64,000 nt of DNA. Origin: Caprimulgus europaeus. Its lineage: Eukaryota > Chordata > Aves > Caprimulgiformes > Caprimulgidae. A program made the translations under genes and the position numbers. The notes under the pieces were generated by a model. The model saw only the letters and a list, made by a program, of their open reading frames with translations, was not told where the DNA came from and searched no databases. Every line of letters begins with the position of its first letter. The first letter of the stretch is position 1. The DNA is taken from contig OU015542.1 in assembly GCA_907165065.1 (NCBI GenBank), positions 1,391,001-1,455,000 of the forward strand, read 5' to 3'. Below, piece by piece: positions 1-22,900 of the stretch.

Positions 1-1
1 G

Positions 2-5614
<5,613 letters not shown>

Positions 5615-5756
5615 ATGCCGGCCGGACCCGTGCAAGCCATGCCGCCGGCGCAGCCCGCGCCCCCCGCGGAGAGCAAACCGGTGCGGGCCGCCTTGGGAGG
5701 GGATCAGGCCGAGCTGGGGGGTGGCCGGGGCGTGAGGGGATCAGGTCGGGCCGGGC

Positions 5757-5855
5757 TGTGAGGGGAGCAGTCTGGGCCGGGCTGTGAGGGGAGCAGGCCG
5801 GGCAGGGCTGTGAGGGGAGCAGGCCGGGCAGGGCTGTGAGGGGAGCAGGCCGGGC
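5757..5855. repeat. GC-rich minisatellite in SF3A1 copy-1 intron 1
   Basis: About four tandem copies of a 26-27 bp unit containing TGAGGGGAGCAGGCCGGG. The second gene copy has a shorter, slightly different version around 20045-20110 (GTGAGGGGATCGGGCCGGG), so the array length differs between copies. Confidence 0.75.
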
Positions 5856-5889
5856 CGAGACGCGGGTCCGGTCTCGCTGAGGAGGATGC

Positions 5890-7225
5890 TGTCCTGCTGC
5901 ACGTTTCCCACACCAGCACCAGCCCTCGTGCAGCCGTACAGCGAGGCAGGGCAGGGAGCTGATCTGACTGAAAACCTTTGGTGTGGCAATCCTAGTTAGG
6001 AGGAAAATCGTGGTTCCCCGGCAAAAACCAGTGCCTTTTATGCATGTAAGTTAACAAAGTAACTCAGCATAATGGTTAAATGGAAGCATCTCTCAAGGGT
6101 GGTGTTGCCTTATCCTTCTGCTCCTCAAGATTATGATGTTTGTAGGGAGTGGGAATAAAAACTGGGGTGGGGCTGCCGATGGTGCCGTTCTCTTCCCACA
6201 CTTTATTTCGGTTGTGTTTGACTCGAGAGCATTTTCTGCCTTGGAGTCCCCAAGGATTTCCAGAGCTTTTCTGGTCTTTTAAATTTTCCCCGACTGTCCC
6301 TGTTAAGATTATAAACATTTCCCCCGGACTTGTTCTCTTTTCTAACAGCTTTATTTGTGAAAGTTGCTCGGTGGTCCCCGTCCCCTCTGGGTGCTCGTGG
6401 CTGCCGGCAGCACCGGGAAAGCCACTTTCGCAGGCGGCGGCTGTGCTGGCGAGCTCAGGGCGGCTCAGACTCCTCTCATCCCCAGCCCAGCTCTGCCCTC
6501 CTCTTCCTCTTCCAAGCTGTGTGGCCACATCCCAGTGGCCTCTTGGGAGCGGTTCCTGGTGTGAGCTCGCTTGGGCTGTGCCCAGGCACTGTCGGGGTGC
6601 TGAGCTGTGCCAGGGAGTGCAGCAGCAGCTTGGCCGTGGGCCACCGAGCTCCAGCGCCCAGGAACGTCCCTGGTCCCGCTGGGCTGACTGGGCAGGGGCT
6701 GCTGCGCACCCCCAGGGAGCGTTTCCCCTGCCAAGGGCTCCTTGCCTGCCTGCGGGTCAGCCGGGGACAGCCAGCCCCAGCCTGGTCCCTGCAGCGAGGC
6801 TTCTCCCGGGGCTGCTGTGCGGAGGGCGAGGGGCGGGGGCCGGCGCCAGCCCAACCCTCTGCGCCCTCACCTCGGTTTGGCCACAAACCACAGCCTTGCC
6901 CAGCGGAGAGGGACAGCGGGGGAACTACGGACCCGCTGGGCCCCAGCCCTGCCGACACCAGAGTGAAGCCGCAGCAGGAGGCCGGCTGGGAGCTGAGCTG
7001 TGGGACCATCTCCCCTGGCTCCCTGCGCCCGCCACGTGCAGGCTGGATGGGCCGGGCAGCGAGAGCGGCTGTCCCGAGGGAACGCGCCTTCCTGGTTGTG
7101 CTGCTTTGGGTGCATTCACCCCTTTTGCTTGCAGCCCAGCACAGCCTGCTCTCTCCCCCTCCCCTCGCCCAGGGATCAGGGGAGAGAGTTGGAAAGAAAA
7201 GGGCAAGGAAACTCACGGGTTGAGA
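5890..7225. other. Copy-1-specific sequence, no supported gene
   Basis: This block has no counterpart in the second copy. I see no convincing coding exon on either strand. Part of it may be 3' sequence of the neighbouring retroviral element. The stretch at 6775-6870 shares a module (CCTGGTCCCTGCAGCGAGGC) with 12673-12745, which marks it as a repeat. The segment at 5890-6340 has moderate AT content and looks like ordinary intronic sequence of unknown origin. Confidence 0.4.
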
Positions 7226-10200
7226 TAAAAACTATTTACTAATTAAAATACAATGACAATGATAACACCAGTGATAACAGAACATACAAATGAGTGCTGC
7301 ACAGTGCTCACCGCCCGCTGACCGATACCCAGCAACGATCCCGGAGCCCAGACAGCCCCAGACCCAAACCCCGGGGGAGCCAGAGCCCGAGCGATCCCCG
7401 AGAGAATCCCCCCGTCCTCCGGCCAGCCCTGGCTCATGTCCTGACACGCCCTGGCACCACCTGGAACATCTCCCTGGCACATCCCAGTGCCAGTTTGGGG
7501 CCTGCTCTTCACTGCCCTCCCCCCTCCCAGGCCTAATGCAGCTGTGACCCAGCCAGACACGGTGGCCTTGAGCTCCAGCAGCAGCCGATGACGTTGGTGC
7601 TTTTATCAGCGTTCTTCTCATAACGATGAGTGTGTGCAAAGATGAGAAGACTTTCCCCAAAACTATTACGTATTCTTTTCCATTTTGCTGCCTTATTATT
7701 TCATGACTTGGTTCATGTGAGAGAGTTTGAGATGGTTTCCCATCCAAGATCTCACATGGACTCACTTTCACTTTAGATTTTGGAGTTATTCTGGCTCTCA
7801 GCAAGGCCAGTAGGAGAGTCTTGGGCCATTTCAATTGAGTTTCTTGACAAATGTTAGCCTGCCTTTTGAGAGTTTTCTTTCTGCTTGTTCACATCACTGT
7901 GGCCTCCAAGGGGTATGTAAACCCTATTTTTACTACTCAAAAGTGAATTTATTTTGCAACAAAATGAGAACCTTTATTGAGAGATATTCCAGACTTTGGG
8001 ATGACTTCCTTTAATAGTCCTTTAACCACCTCTGGAGTCTGATTGGTGCCACATGAGAAGGCCTCTGGCCACCCTGAAAAAGTGCCTCCTCATGCTAACA
8101 GCTTCTGATACCCATTTTGCCTGGGAACTTCTGGAAAATCCATTTCCTGACCATCTCCTGAGGGGTTGCCTTTATTTTTCCAGGTCTTTTTATTTTTTTT
8201 TTTGCCTAGGACAACTTTGTGACTGATTCTTCTGGCAGAGTCCCCATTTATTCAGTGTGCTTCGAGTTATTCCTGCTGTTCCTGTGCCTCTGGCGTAATT
8301 CTTGGGGTTTGCTCTGGATGCTCCATTCCCCACGGTGTTTCCTGAGGAGATTTTTCCATTTTCCAACGCTCCCCGTTTGTTCTAAAGCAGGGGTCACTTC
8401 ATGAGGAACCTGCACAATTAATTTACACACCCAAGTCAGCTTTCAAGCCTCCTGTATGAGCATCACTGTAGCAGCTCCCGCTCACAAACCAAAGGCCATC
8501 CTGGACCTACCTGGTCCAGTTGTTGAGAGAAATATCCCGGGTCTGTTCCAGGACCCAGCCCTCTGCGCTGATCCTCCCAGCGCCCCGTGTTGTCTCCTGT
8601 GCAGCCACAGTTCCAGTGGCTCTGCCCAGCTCAGCAGTCCAAGCGCAGGAGCTGTCACCGAGGTGTGTTCCATCTGGGCGAGAGGCCTTGGACGCTCTGG
8701 AGTCCCCTCAAGGATGTTCCCGGCTCCTTCCACAGCTCCACACAGGGGTTTGGCCAATGGTCCCACATGGATGCTCCAGCACCTGACAAACGGCTTGTTC
8801 TGCTCCGCTCCCAGACTCCTTTCTCGTTGGGTGGCAGTGACTCCTGCACAGGCGACAGCAGCTTGTGTTACTGGAGCCTTTTTTCCTAAACTCCCGGTGC
8901 CCCTCCCCTCCCAAGAAGTTCAGCAGCTCCACTGCCGCTTGCACGCGGTCCTCCCTGTCCTCAGACCCCAGCAATACATCCGCCACACGTTGGAACAAAG
9001 CTCCAGTCACTTTCTCTTTCTGCCCACTTTCCACTTCTTTGGCAAGTTGATTGCCAGAGGGGGTTTGATGTCTGTTCTGATTGGCATTCCCTTGAGAGTC
9101 CAGCCCTTGGACAAGTGTCTGTGAACGGTTCAAGCCCTTTTCTAGCTCCCAGTTTGCCAGGGTACTGTTTTCATCTTACCAGTCGTGCTCCAGGTTTCAA
9201 TCCAGTTTTTACCAGCCCTGGTGCTTCTGACCGCCCGGGTAGCCCAGGTGCCCAGAGCCGCGGGTTTACGGGATCCCAAACTTCCTCTGCAATCTCAGGT
9301 GTCGCTTCTTTCCCTGTCTGAAAAGAAAAACTTGCGCTCCCAGCGCTTTCTCGTCAGAAATGTGCACGCGACTGTGGCCGTTCTCAGCGGTGATTTGCAC
9401 ATTCAGTTTATTTGGCAGATGGCACAGGGCAATCCGGCAGACACAAACATTGCTGTGTAAAAAACCACGTGAGCCAAATCCACACTTTGCTGCACAAAAG
9501 GCCTGGTTTCCCTTCCCCCGTGGCACCAACAACTGTTAAACTTTGATCACTACACTTGGGCTTACTGACAAGGATCCAGACCAGAGCGAGCCGCCCCGGT
9601 ACGCACCAGAGATTCTGCTTTGTCATTCCCCAACCTTCCTGTGAGCCAGGGCTCTACTGGGGACAGTGCTGAGTGTGTCCCCGGGCCCCGTCAGTCTGAG
9701 CCCTGTCCCCGACAGAGTCAGGCACTCGGCCTCTGGAATTCTCCTTCCCTCTGGACGGGGCTTGTCCAGGACCCTGTCTGTATCTTTTATTTTGAGGGCG
9801 TTCCCTTTTCCAGTGCCCTGGCTGCTTGCACATGGCACACTGATCCTTTCCAAGAGGCTGTCTGGAGCCTCTTCCCTTTTCCAATTCCCCATCTTCCCCC
9901 CCCCCACTTCTTTTGCTATAGCAGCAGCTCTCAAGTGAGCTGACCTCATTTGTTCCTTAACACGGCTTTCCTTCTCTTCTTCTTCTTCTTCTTCTTCTTC
10001 TTCTTCTTCTTCTTCTTCTTCTTCTTCTTCTTCTTCTTCTTCTTCTTCTTCCCTATTATTATAAACCTCACAATCAGACTGTCAGTTTCACTCCTCTACG
10101 CTCTTTCTCCATTTTCCTCCCAACTTTCAGCCCTTCTCTTTGCAATTGGCCTCCTCCATCCTCTATTACCAGAAGCTCTTTCTCTGTCTCGTTCCCCATT

Positions 10201-11075
10201 TCCAGCCTCTCCACCCTCTCCTGAACTCATAGCACAGCCGACAGCAGAGCCCCTTCCTCCCCCCCATCCCCTGGATCCGTCAGTACCACCTGCCCAACCA
10301 TCATCGTTTCAGTCACAGCTTTCCTGTGCTCCATGTCCATCCTCAGAACATCAGTGTCCTCAGTAATCAATCCACAATCCTTCCAGCTCCTGGAATTCTT
10401 CTGCAAAGAATAAATCAACACACGGTGTCTCATCCCGTTTTCCTTTCTGCCAACAAAACAACATTAATTGGAACAGAATATTCTACTTTCAGGTCCTGTT
10501 TTTAGGCCACTTTTCCTGATCATCAGGAATTTCTGTTGGCCACCAGTGATTCCAATACTCTTATGAGCTGGTTCCCAGTAAGAAGATCTCCCCTGATCTC
10601 TGCCCAGTATTTCAATCTACATCCCAGAGGAGATTTTTTCAAAATGCCCCCTTCCACCAAAGGCTTATTTCCCATTATGAAACAAAATAAAGAGCAACAG
10701 GAGGTAACAAAGTAAAAACAATCAAACAAACAAACAAACCAACCAAAAAAACCCAAACAAAACCCCCCCAACACAAAATGCTGAGAATGGTACAAAAGGC
10801 AACACACAATGTTGGGAACTCGAACCCCTTGCGTCTGGTGAAACCGATTTCAGCCCACCCGTTAAACAACACAAAGAATGAACAAAACAGAGACAAAAAC
10901 CTGACACAAATGGGGACCCCAACCCCTTATACCATAAAGATACTGGGGACTCAAACCCTTCTGGGGACTCTAACCCCTGACCACCCAGGGGTCCTGCAGA
11001 CTCAGCTGGCGGGATCATTCCTTTAGGTACCTTTAGAACCCAACTCTGCCAAGATTTCACCGTGCAGGCAACCAC
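7226..11075 (-). mobile_element. Decayed gammaretrovirus-like endogenous retrovirus
   Basis: Minus-strand remnants follow the order gag-pro-pol from high to low coordinates. A Gag matrix-like start (MGNKPL, then SPLGC) is at 10523-10677. A nucleocapsid-type zinc knuckle (CAMCKQPGH, with Arg where the last Cys is expected) is at about 9795-9839. A protease-like GATG and a following LPDCPVP lie in 9408-9626. Near the reverse transcriptase, VADVLL and ELLNFLGGEG lie in 8780-9133. An RNase H-like fragment is around 8480-8570. An integrase C-terminal-like segment (WPKTLLLALLR, KVSP) is in 7560-7834. Frames are broken repeatedly, the capsid and much of pol are deleted, and no env was found. LTR ends were not delimited with confidence; the leader probably lies in 10700-11075. 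The element is dead. It occupies the place of SF3A1 exon 2 in the first duplicate. Family assignment rests on remembered motif order. Confidence 0.75.
9974..10051. repeat. (TTC)n / (GAA)n microsatellite inside gag remnant
   Basis: About 26 uninterrupted TTC units (GAA on the gag strand). On the minus strand it lies between the matrix-like start and the zinc knuckle, where gammaretroviral Gag has its charged Glu/Arg-rich helix at the end of capsid. It reads as a poly-Glu type run in one frame. Confidence 0.9.
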
Positions 11076-12667
11076 CCTGAAAAAAAAGAAAGTCTTAAAA
11101 AGAATGCCTTTCCCTTCCCAGGGGTCCTGCTCAGAGCCCTTCGGTCCGAGGAGCGAAGGTTTGAAGAGAAAAGTTCAACTATTTTCTACCAGTAGAGCCA
11201 ATACAATTGGTCTGGTAAGTGACTCACAAACTGCACCCAATAAATGGCCTCACCCACTACGTGACCTTTTGTTTGTGTGCAGCCAAATGAGATTGTGGCA
11301 CTTGTGTGTGAGTTTGTGACTGTCTCAAACACTCACTGTGCAGCATTATGGACTAAATTAGGACAAATGCCCCAAACTTGTGTGTGTACAGCTGGCTGCT
11401 GTGTTGGGGATGAGTTACTTGGAGGTCAGCTCCTTCCACGGAGGAGGGAGAATTGTCTCTCAGGGGCTGATACATCAACACATCTTCCCAGGAAAGAAGC
11501 AGGCATTTACCCTGGAGCTGATGCCCCTTCATCTGAACAATTGATCTTTTTCCTCCCCAGAAACGGTCCAGAGTTAGAAGCTCGAATTCGCCAGAATGAA
11601 ATAAATAACCCCAGGTTCAATTTCTTGGATCCCAGCGATCCTTACCATGATCCCAGGCTCACGCAGCAGCAGCAGAGCGCTCAGCAGCAGCTTCCGCGGA
11701 AGGTGGGTGTGCCTTTTCCCTCGGGTCGCGGTCTCGGGTTCCCACTGGTTGTGTCACGGCCTGGCGTGGAGCAGGAGGTCTGGAAGGCCAGACAAAGGAA
11801 GGAATTATTTCTACATCTGCAAAAAAGACAGCACTGAGGCCTGGAGCCGAGTGCCCAGGCTTTGTTTGGATGCAGACGTGCACCCCCCAGCTGCTGATCG
11901 CTCCCAGTTCTGTGTGAAACTCCAGGTTCTCTTGTCTGACTGGGTCTGTGTTAATTCTGGAGTGCAGTGACTGATGTGGTACTTACAGCAGCGACTGCTC
12001 GGACTGTCTGACTTCAGGACTCTTTCCACAGGCAAGTCCTTTGGAATCCCTTGGGGTTCACTTTGGGCTTGTTGCATGCACTATTTTGTAGAAACATTTA
12101 ATTTCTTTTTTATTTCTTTTTAATTTTTTTCCTGCCAGAAGGGTCAGCAGTGGAATGCACAGTGCTGCTGATCTTGCTCAGCTGTGCCTCTGTGCACGGC
12201 GGCTGGAGCAGGGGCACGCGCTGTGACGGGCTTTGCACGGCCAGCAGTCCCTGCGTGTCAGTGACCATCCCGGAGGATGACAGCACAGTGCTGAGAGCTT
12301 CCAGCTGAGTTCGCTGTGGGAGCAGCGTGTGGCTGCTAGCAGGAATAAATACAGGCGTCCAGATAGATCCTGTGGCACTGACTGTGCTCATCCCTGCAGC
12401 TGCCAGGATGTCTGCACTGATGTTGCTTACCCACAGGAGCTGAGGGAAGATTGGGCTCTGCCAGGTGCTCGGGAACAATTTTGTTCTTCCATCCCTGAGC
12501 TGTCTCTGTTCTGCTCTGCAGGTGCAGGCCCAGGTGATCCAGGAGACAGTCGTGCCAAAAGAGCCGCCTCCAGAGTTTGAGTTCATTGCAGATCCTCCCT
12601 CCATCTCTGCCTTTGACTTGGCCGTGGTGAAGCTCACGGCACAGTTTGTGGCTGGGAACGGTTTGTG

Positions 12668-13150
12668 ACCCAGCCTGGTCCCTGCAGCGAGGCTTCTCCT
12701 GGGGCTGCTGTGTGGACACGCCAGCCCAGCCCTCTGCGCTGTCACTGCAGCGTTGATTTGCGTTGGGCAGCAGCAGGGTGAGAGGGTTGGGGGGCTGCTC
12801 TTCCTCTCCCTCGTAGCTCAAGGGGTCTGAGCACCAGGCCCGGGGCCGGGAGCGAGGTGCAGGGTTTGGCCTTGCACGTGGGCTCTGGCAAGAGCAGGTT
12901 TGAGCGCTGGCTGCTGGGAGGTCGCTGGCGGGCCTGGCGTCCCTGTGTCCCTGTGCTGTCCCTGCTGGCTGAGCTGCTGCTCCACCTGTGGGTGGTGGGA
13001 GTGGTTAGAGAGGAGGAAGAAGAGGGAAAGTCCCCAGCCCCTTGGTGGGGGTTGGTACTCACCGTGCAGGCTGGGTGCCAGGCTCCCTTCCATGCTGTCT
13101 GCTGAGCTGAGAGCACAGCTGGGTCTGCGGGATGAGCTGGGGAAGAGAAG
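12668..13150. other. Repeat-derived spacer after SF3A1 fragment
   Basis: SF3A1 exon 4 homology ends just before this block. Its start (12668-12745) matches 6775-6870 in the copy-1-specific region, so it is a dispersed or duplicated repeat. The rest (12750-13150) is GC-rich without a supportable open reading frame. Confidence 0.5.
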
Positions 13151-13152
13151 AA

Positions 13153-13308
13153 GAGAGGAGAGGAGAGGAGAGGAGAGGAGAGGAGAGGAGAGGAGAGGAG
13201 AGGAGAGGAGAGGAGAGGAGAGGAGAGGAGAGGAGAGGAGAGGAGAGGAGAGGAGAGGAGAGGAGAGGAGAGGAGAGGAGAGGAGAGGAGAGGAGAGGAG
13301 AGGAGAGA
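13153..13308. repeat. (AGGAG)n pentanucleotide array
   Basis: About 31 nearly perfect AGGAG units, purine-only on the plus strand. It lies between the truncated first SF3A1 copy and the 3' end of the second CCDC157 copy, i.e. at the junction of the two duplication units. It could be a recombination seam or an assembly weak point. Confidence 0.95.
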
Positions 13309-13331
13309 GAAGGTGAAACTTCCCCCTACAC

Positions 13332-19929
<6,598 letters not shown>

Positions 19930-22900
19930 ATGCCGGCCGGACCCGTGCAAGCCATGCCGCCGGCGCAGCCCGCGCCCCCCGCGGAGAGCAAACCGGTGCG
20001 GGCCGCCTTGGGAGGGGATCAGGCCGAGCTGGGGGGTGGCCGGGGCGTGAGGGGATCGGGCCGGGCCGGGCTGTGAGGGGATCGGGCCGGGCTGTGAGGG
20101 GATCAGGCGGGGCCGCGGCGCGGGTCCGGTTTCGCTGCGGAGGATGGGTTTTTGTTGGGGGTAAGTAGTTCCTACATGGCTTTCGTTAAGCCTGGGATTG
20201 CAAAACAGTTTGCTCAGGTGTGTTAGGATTGTTGCTCCCAGTGCAGGTGAGGAAGTTGATAGAGAAGGGAGATGAATTTCCCAACTCAACCACCTTAAAA
20301 TAAACCTAGTCTGGATTTGCAGCCCATCAGGCTATTTTTCACCTTGTGATGCTGGTGACACGGCGATGAAAGATGCCTTCCTGTGCCATCACCTCTTCAC
20401 CTTTTGAGGATTTGCTTTGGCTGTGAGGCAGCAGCACAGAGAACTGTGTATATTTGTATTTGTACATCTTTATTACAGCCAGAAGAGGAGCCCAAAGAGG
20501 ATGCGTCACCAGCCAAGCCCGTGGTGGGCATTATTTACCCTCCTCCGGAGGTCAGGAATATTGTCGACAAGACCGCCAGCTTCGTAGCCAGGTAAGTGAC
20601 ACCGGTGTCACCCCGCCTTTCCTGGGGTTTTAACGTTCCTCCTCTTCAGCGCTGATGTCTGTGCAGCTCCAGAACCTGGAGCAGGTCACGGTCCTGTGGC
20701 TTCAGGTGAAGAATTTTAAGGATTGGGTCTGTACCAGTGAGACTGTGGAACTAAGGGGCATCAATATTCTACTCAAGAGGTGTAAGACGTGCTGTGCTAA
20801 AAAACCTCTGATGGTTAATAAAGTTCTTGGCAAAATCTGTAGCGCGTGCTGCAATAACCAGGTGACAGTTCCTGTTCTGAATGATCTGAAGGGGAAACAA
20901 AATCCCAGGTAGAAGGGGAGCCTCGTTCCAGTTGGAGGTGATGAACTTCCCAGTACAGGTTGCTTACCTGCTGGTTGAGCCCTGAGCTGAAGCCCCGGCC
21001 CCGTTTGCGTGCGGCGTGGTGCGCTGCGCCAGCGGCTGGCGCGCGTGTCCGCCGAGCCTCGGTCAGCTCTGCCCCGGGAGGCGCGTGCCTCCAGCGAGCA
21101 GTCTGACCTCCCTTGGGATAGCTGAGCTGCCTGTGATCCCTGTGGGATTTCTTTCCCCTGGTGACTGCAGCAGATTGATTAGCATGAGTGTAGGTGTCAA
21201 ATTGAGGGGAGGAGTCTCAAGATTGAGTAAATTTTACTCATCTGGGCTTCTGCCGTTTGCCTGATGTCATCGTTCTGCCATCACAAGCCGTTAGTCCTCC
21301 CCACGTCAGCTTCCTCTGGGTCTGTTAGTGCTGGAGTATTTATCTCCACGTGAGGTCTCGGGGGGCCACATCTTGGTCTGCCAGCAGGAGGCAGATGCCC
21401 CTCCTCGGCTGTGCAAATCCTCAGCCTCCGTGGCAGCCAGGCAGGCTGAGCGCTGCGTGCTGTCACCTCGCTCAGACGGGGTGGTTGGTGCTGTGGCTTG
21501 AAGACAGTTCTAACTGCTGGGCTAGTGAAAAGCACTTATTGTGTGAGTGACCTCTGAAGCGCTGCCAAGGAGCGCCGGCTTCCTCTGAGGATAAGGAAGG
21601 GACTGTGTTTATCCTTTGGAGTTGTAGGGACCTCCTCTTTTGGAAGAGGCTTAGTGTCTGAGTAGGACCTGGAGGTATCCAGAGAACGTGGGGAGAAACA
21701 TGGTCCTGCAGCTGGGAACTTCCTCCAGCTGCCCTGCAGTGAATGGCTCGTGCTTCGGATGGGAGCAGCGGACTTCAACTTGGGGCTTTGGTAAATGCAG
21801 CACTCCAGTGTGGTCAGTCTCTGCACAGGCTGATGACTACCTGCTTTTTTTCTGTATGGGAACTTTCTGGAAATGAAATCAGACTTAAAAGCCTGTTAAC
21901 AGAGCAAATAAAATTGATCTGGTAGGTAACTCACAAACTGCACCCAATAAATGGCCTCACCCACTACGTGACCTTTTGTTTGTGTGCAGCCAAATGAGAT
22001 TGTGGCACTTGTGTGTGAGTTTGTGACTGTCTCAAACACTCACTGTGCAGCATTATGGACTAAATTAGGACAAATGCCCCGAACTTGTGTGTGTACAGCT
22101 GGCTGCTGTGTTGGGGATGAGTTACTTGGAGGTCAACTCCTTCCACGGAGGAGGGAGAATTGTCTCTCAGGGGCTGATACATCAACACATCTTCCCAGGA
22201 AAGAAGCAGGCATTTACCCTGGAGTTGATGCCCCTTCATCTGAACAATTGATCTTTTTCCTCCCCAGAAATGGTCCAGAATTTGAAGCTCGAATTCGCCA
22301 GAATGAAATAAATAACCCCAAGTTCAATTTCTTGAATCCCAACGATCCTTACCATGCATACTACCGGCACAAAGTCAGCGAGTTCAAAGAGGGTAAAGCA
22401 CAGGAGCCCTCGGCTGCTATTCCCAAGGTCATGCAACAGCAGCAGAGTGCTCAGCAGCAGCTTCCACAGAAGGTAGGTGTGCCTGATTGTTGTTTCTACA
22501 TCTGCAAAAAAGACAGCACTGAGAGGCCTGGAGCCGAGTGCCCAGGCTTTGTTTGGATGCAGACGAGCACCCCCCAGCTGCTGATCGCTCCCAGTTCTGT
22601 GTGAAACTCCAGGTTCTCTTGTCTGACTGGGTCTGTGTTAATTCTGGAGTGCAGTGACTGATGTGGTACTTACAGCAGCGACTGCTCGGACTGTCTGACT
22701 TCAGGACTCTTTCCACAGGCAAGTCCTTTGGAATCCCTTGGGGTTCACTTTGGGCTTGTTGCATGCACTATTTTGTAGAAACATTTAATTTCTTTTTTAT
22801 TTCTTTTTAATTTTTTTCCTGCCGGAAGGGTCAGCAGTGGAATGCACAGTGCTGCTGATCTTGCTCAGCTGTGCCTCTGTGCACGGCGGCTGGAGCAGGG

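Larger units (their letters stand above)
5615..12670 (+). pseudogene. SF3A1: SF3A1 truncated duplicate (exons 1, 3, partial 4)
   Basis: Broken copy of splicing factor 3A subunit 1. Exon 1 (5615-5680, 22 codons, start MPAGPVQAMPP) is identical to the intact gene and keeps its GT donor. Exon 2 is missing: sequence homologous to SF3A1 intron 1 stops near 5890, and homology resumes only near 11200 in intron 2. Exon 3 (from 11561 to about 11701) has an in-frame loss of about 23 codons after the PYH motif and many substitutions. Exon 4 starts at 12522 and runs only to about 12657, where SF3A1 sequence changes to a repeat and meets TGA at 12666. Splicing exon 1 to exon 3 would shift the frame and stop after about a dozen codons, so no SF3A1 protein is possible. 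It could still give a non-coding or truncated transcript from its intact-looking promoter. The parent gene is at 19930-32040. Confidence 0.85.

Noticed and set aside
20655..20912. 85-codon plus-strand ORF in SF3A1 intron 2 with CxxC-like cysteines (KTCCAKK, SACCNN)
   Set aside because: It lies inside the intron, has no splice logic with SF3A1 exons, no recognised family and is absent from SF3A1 in other vertebrates as remembered.
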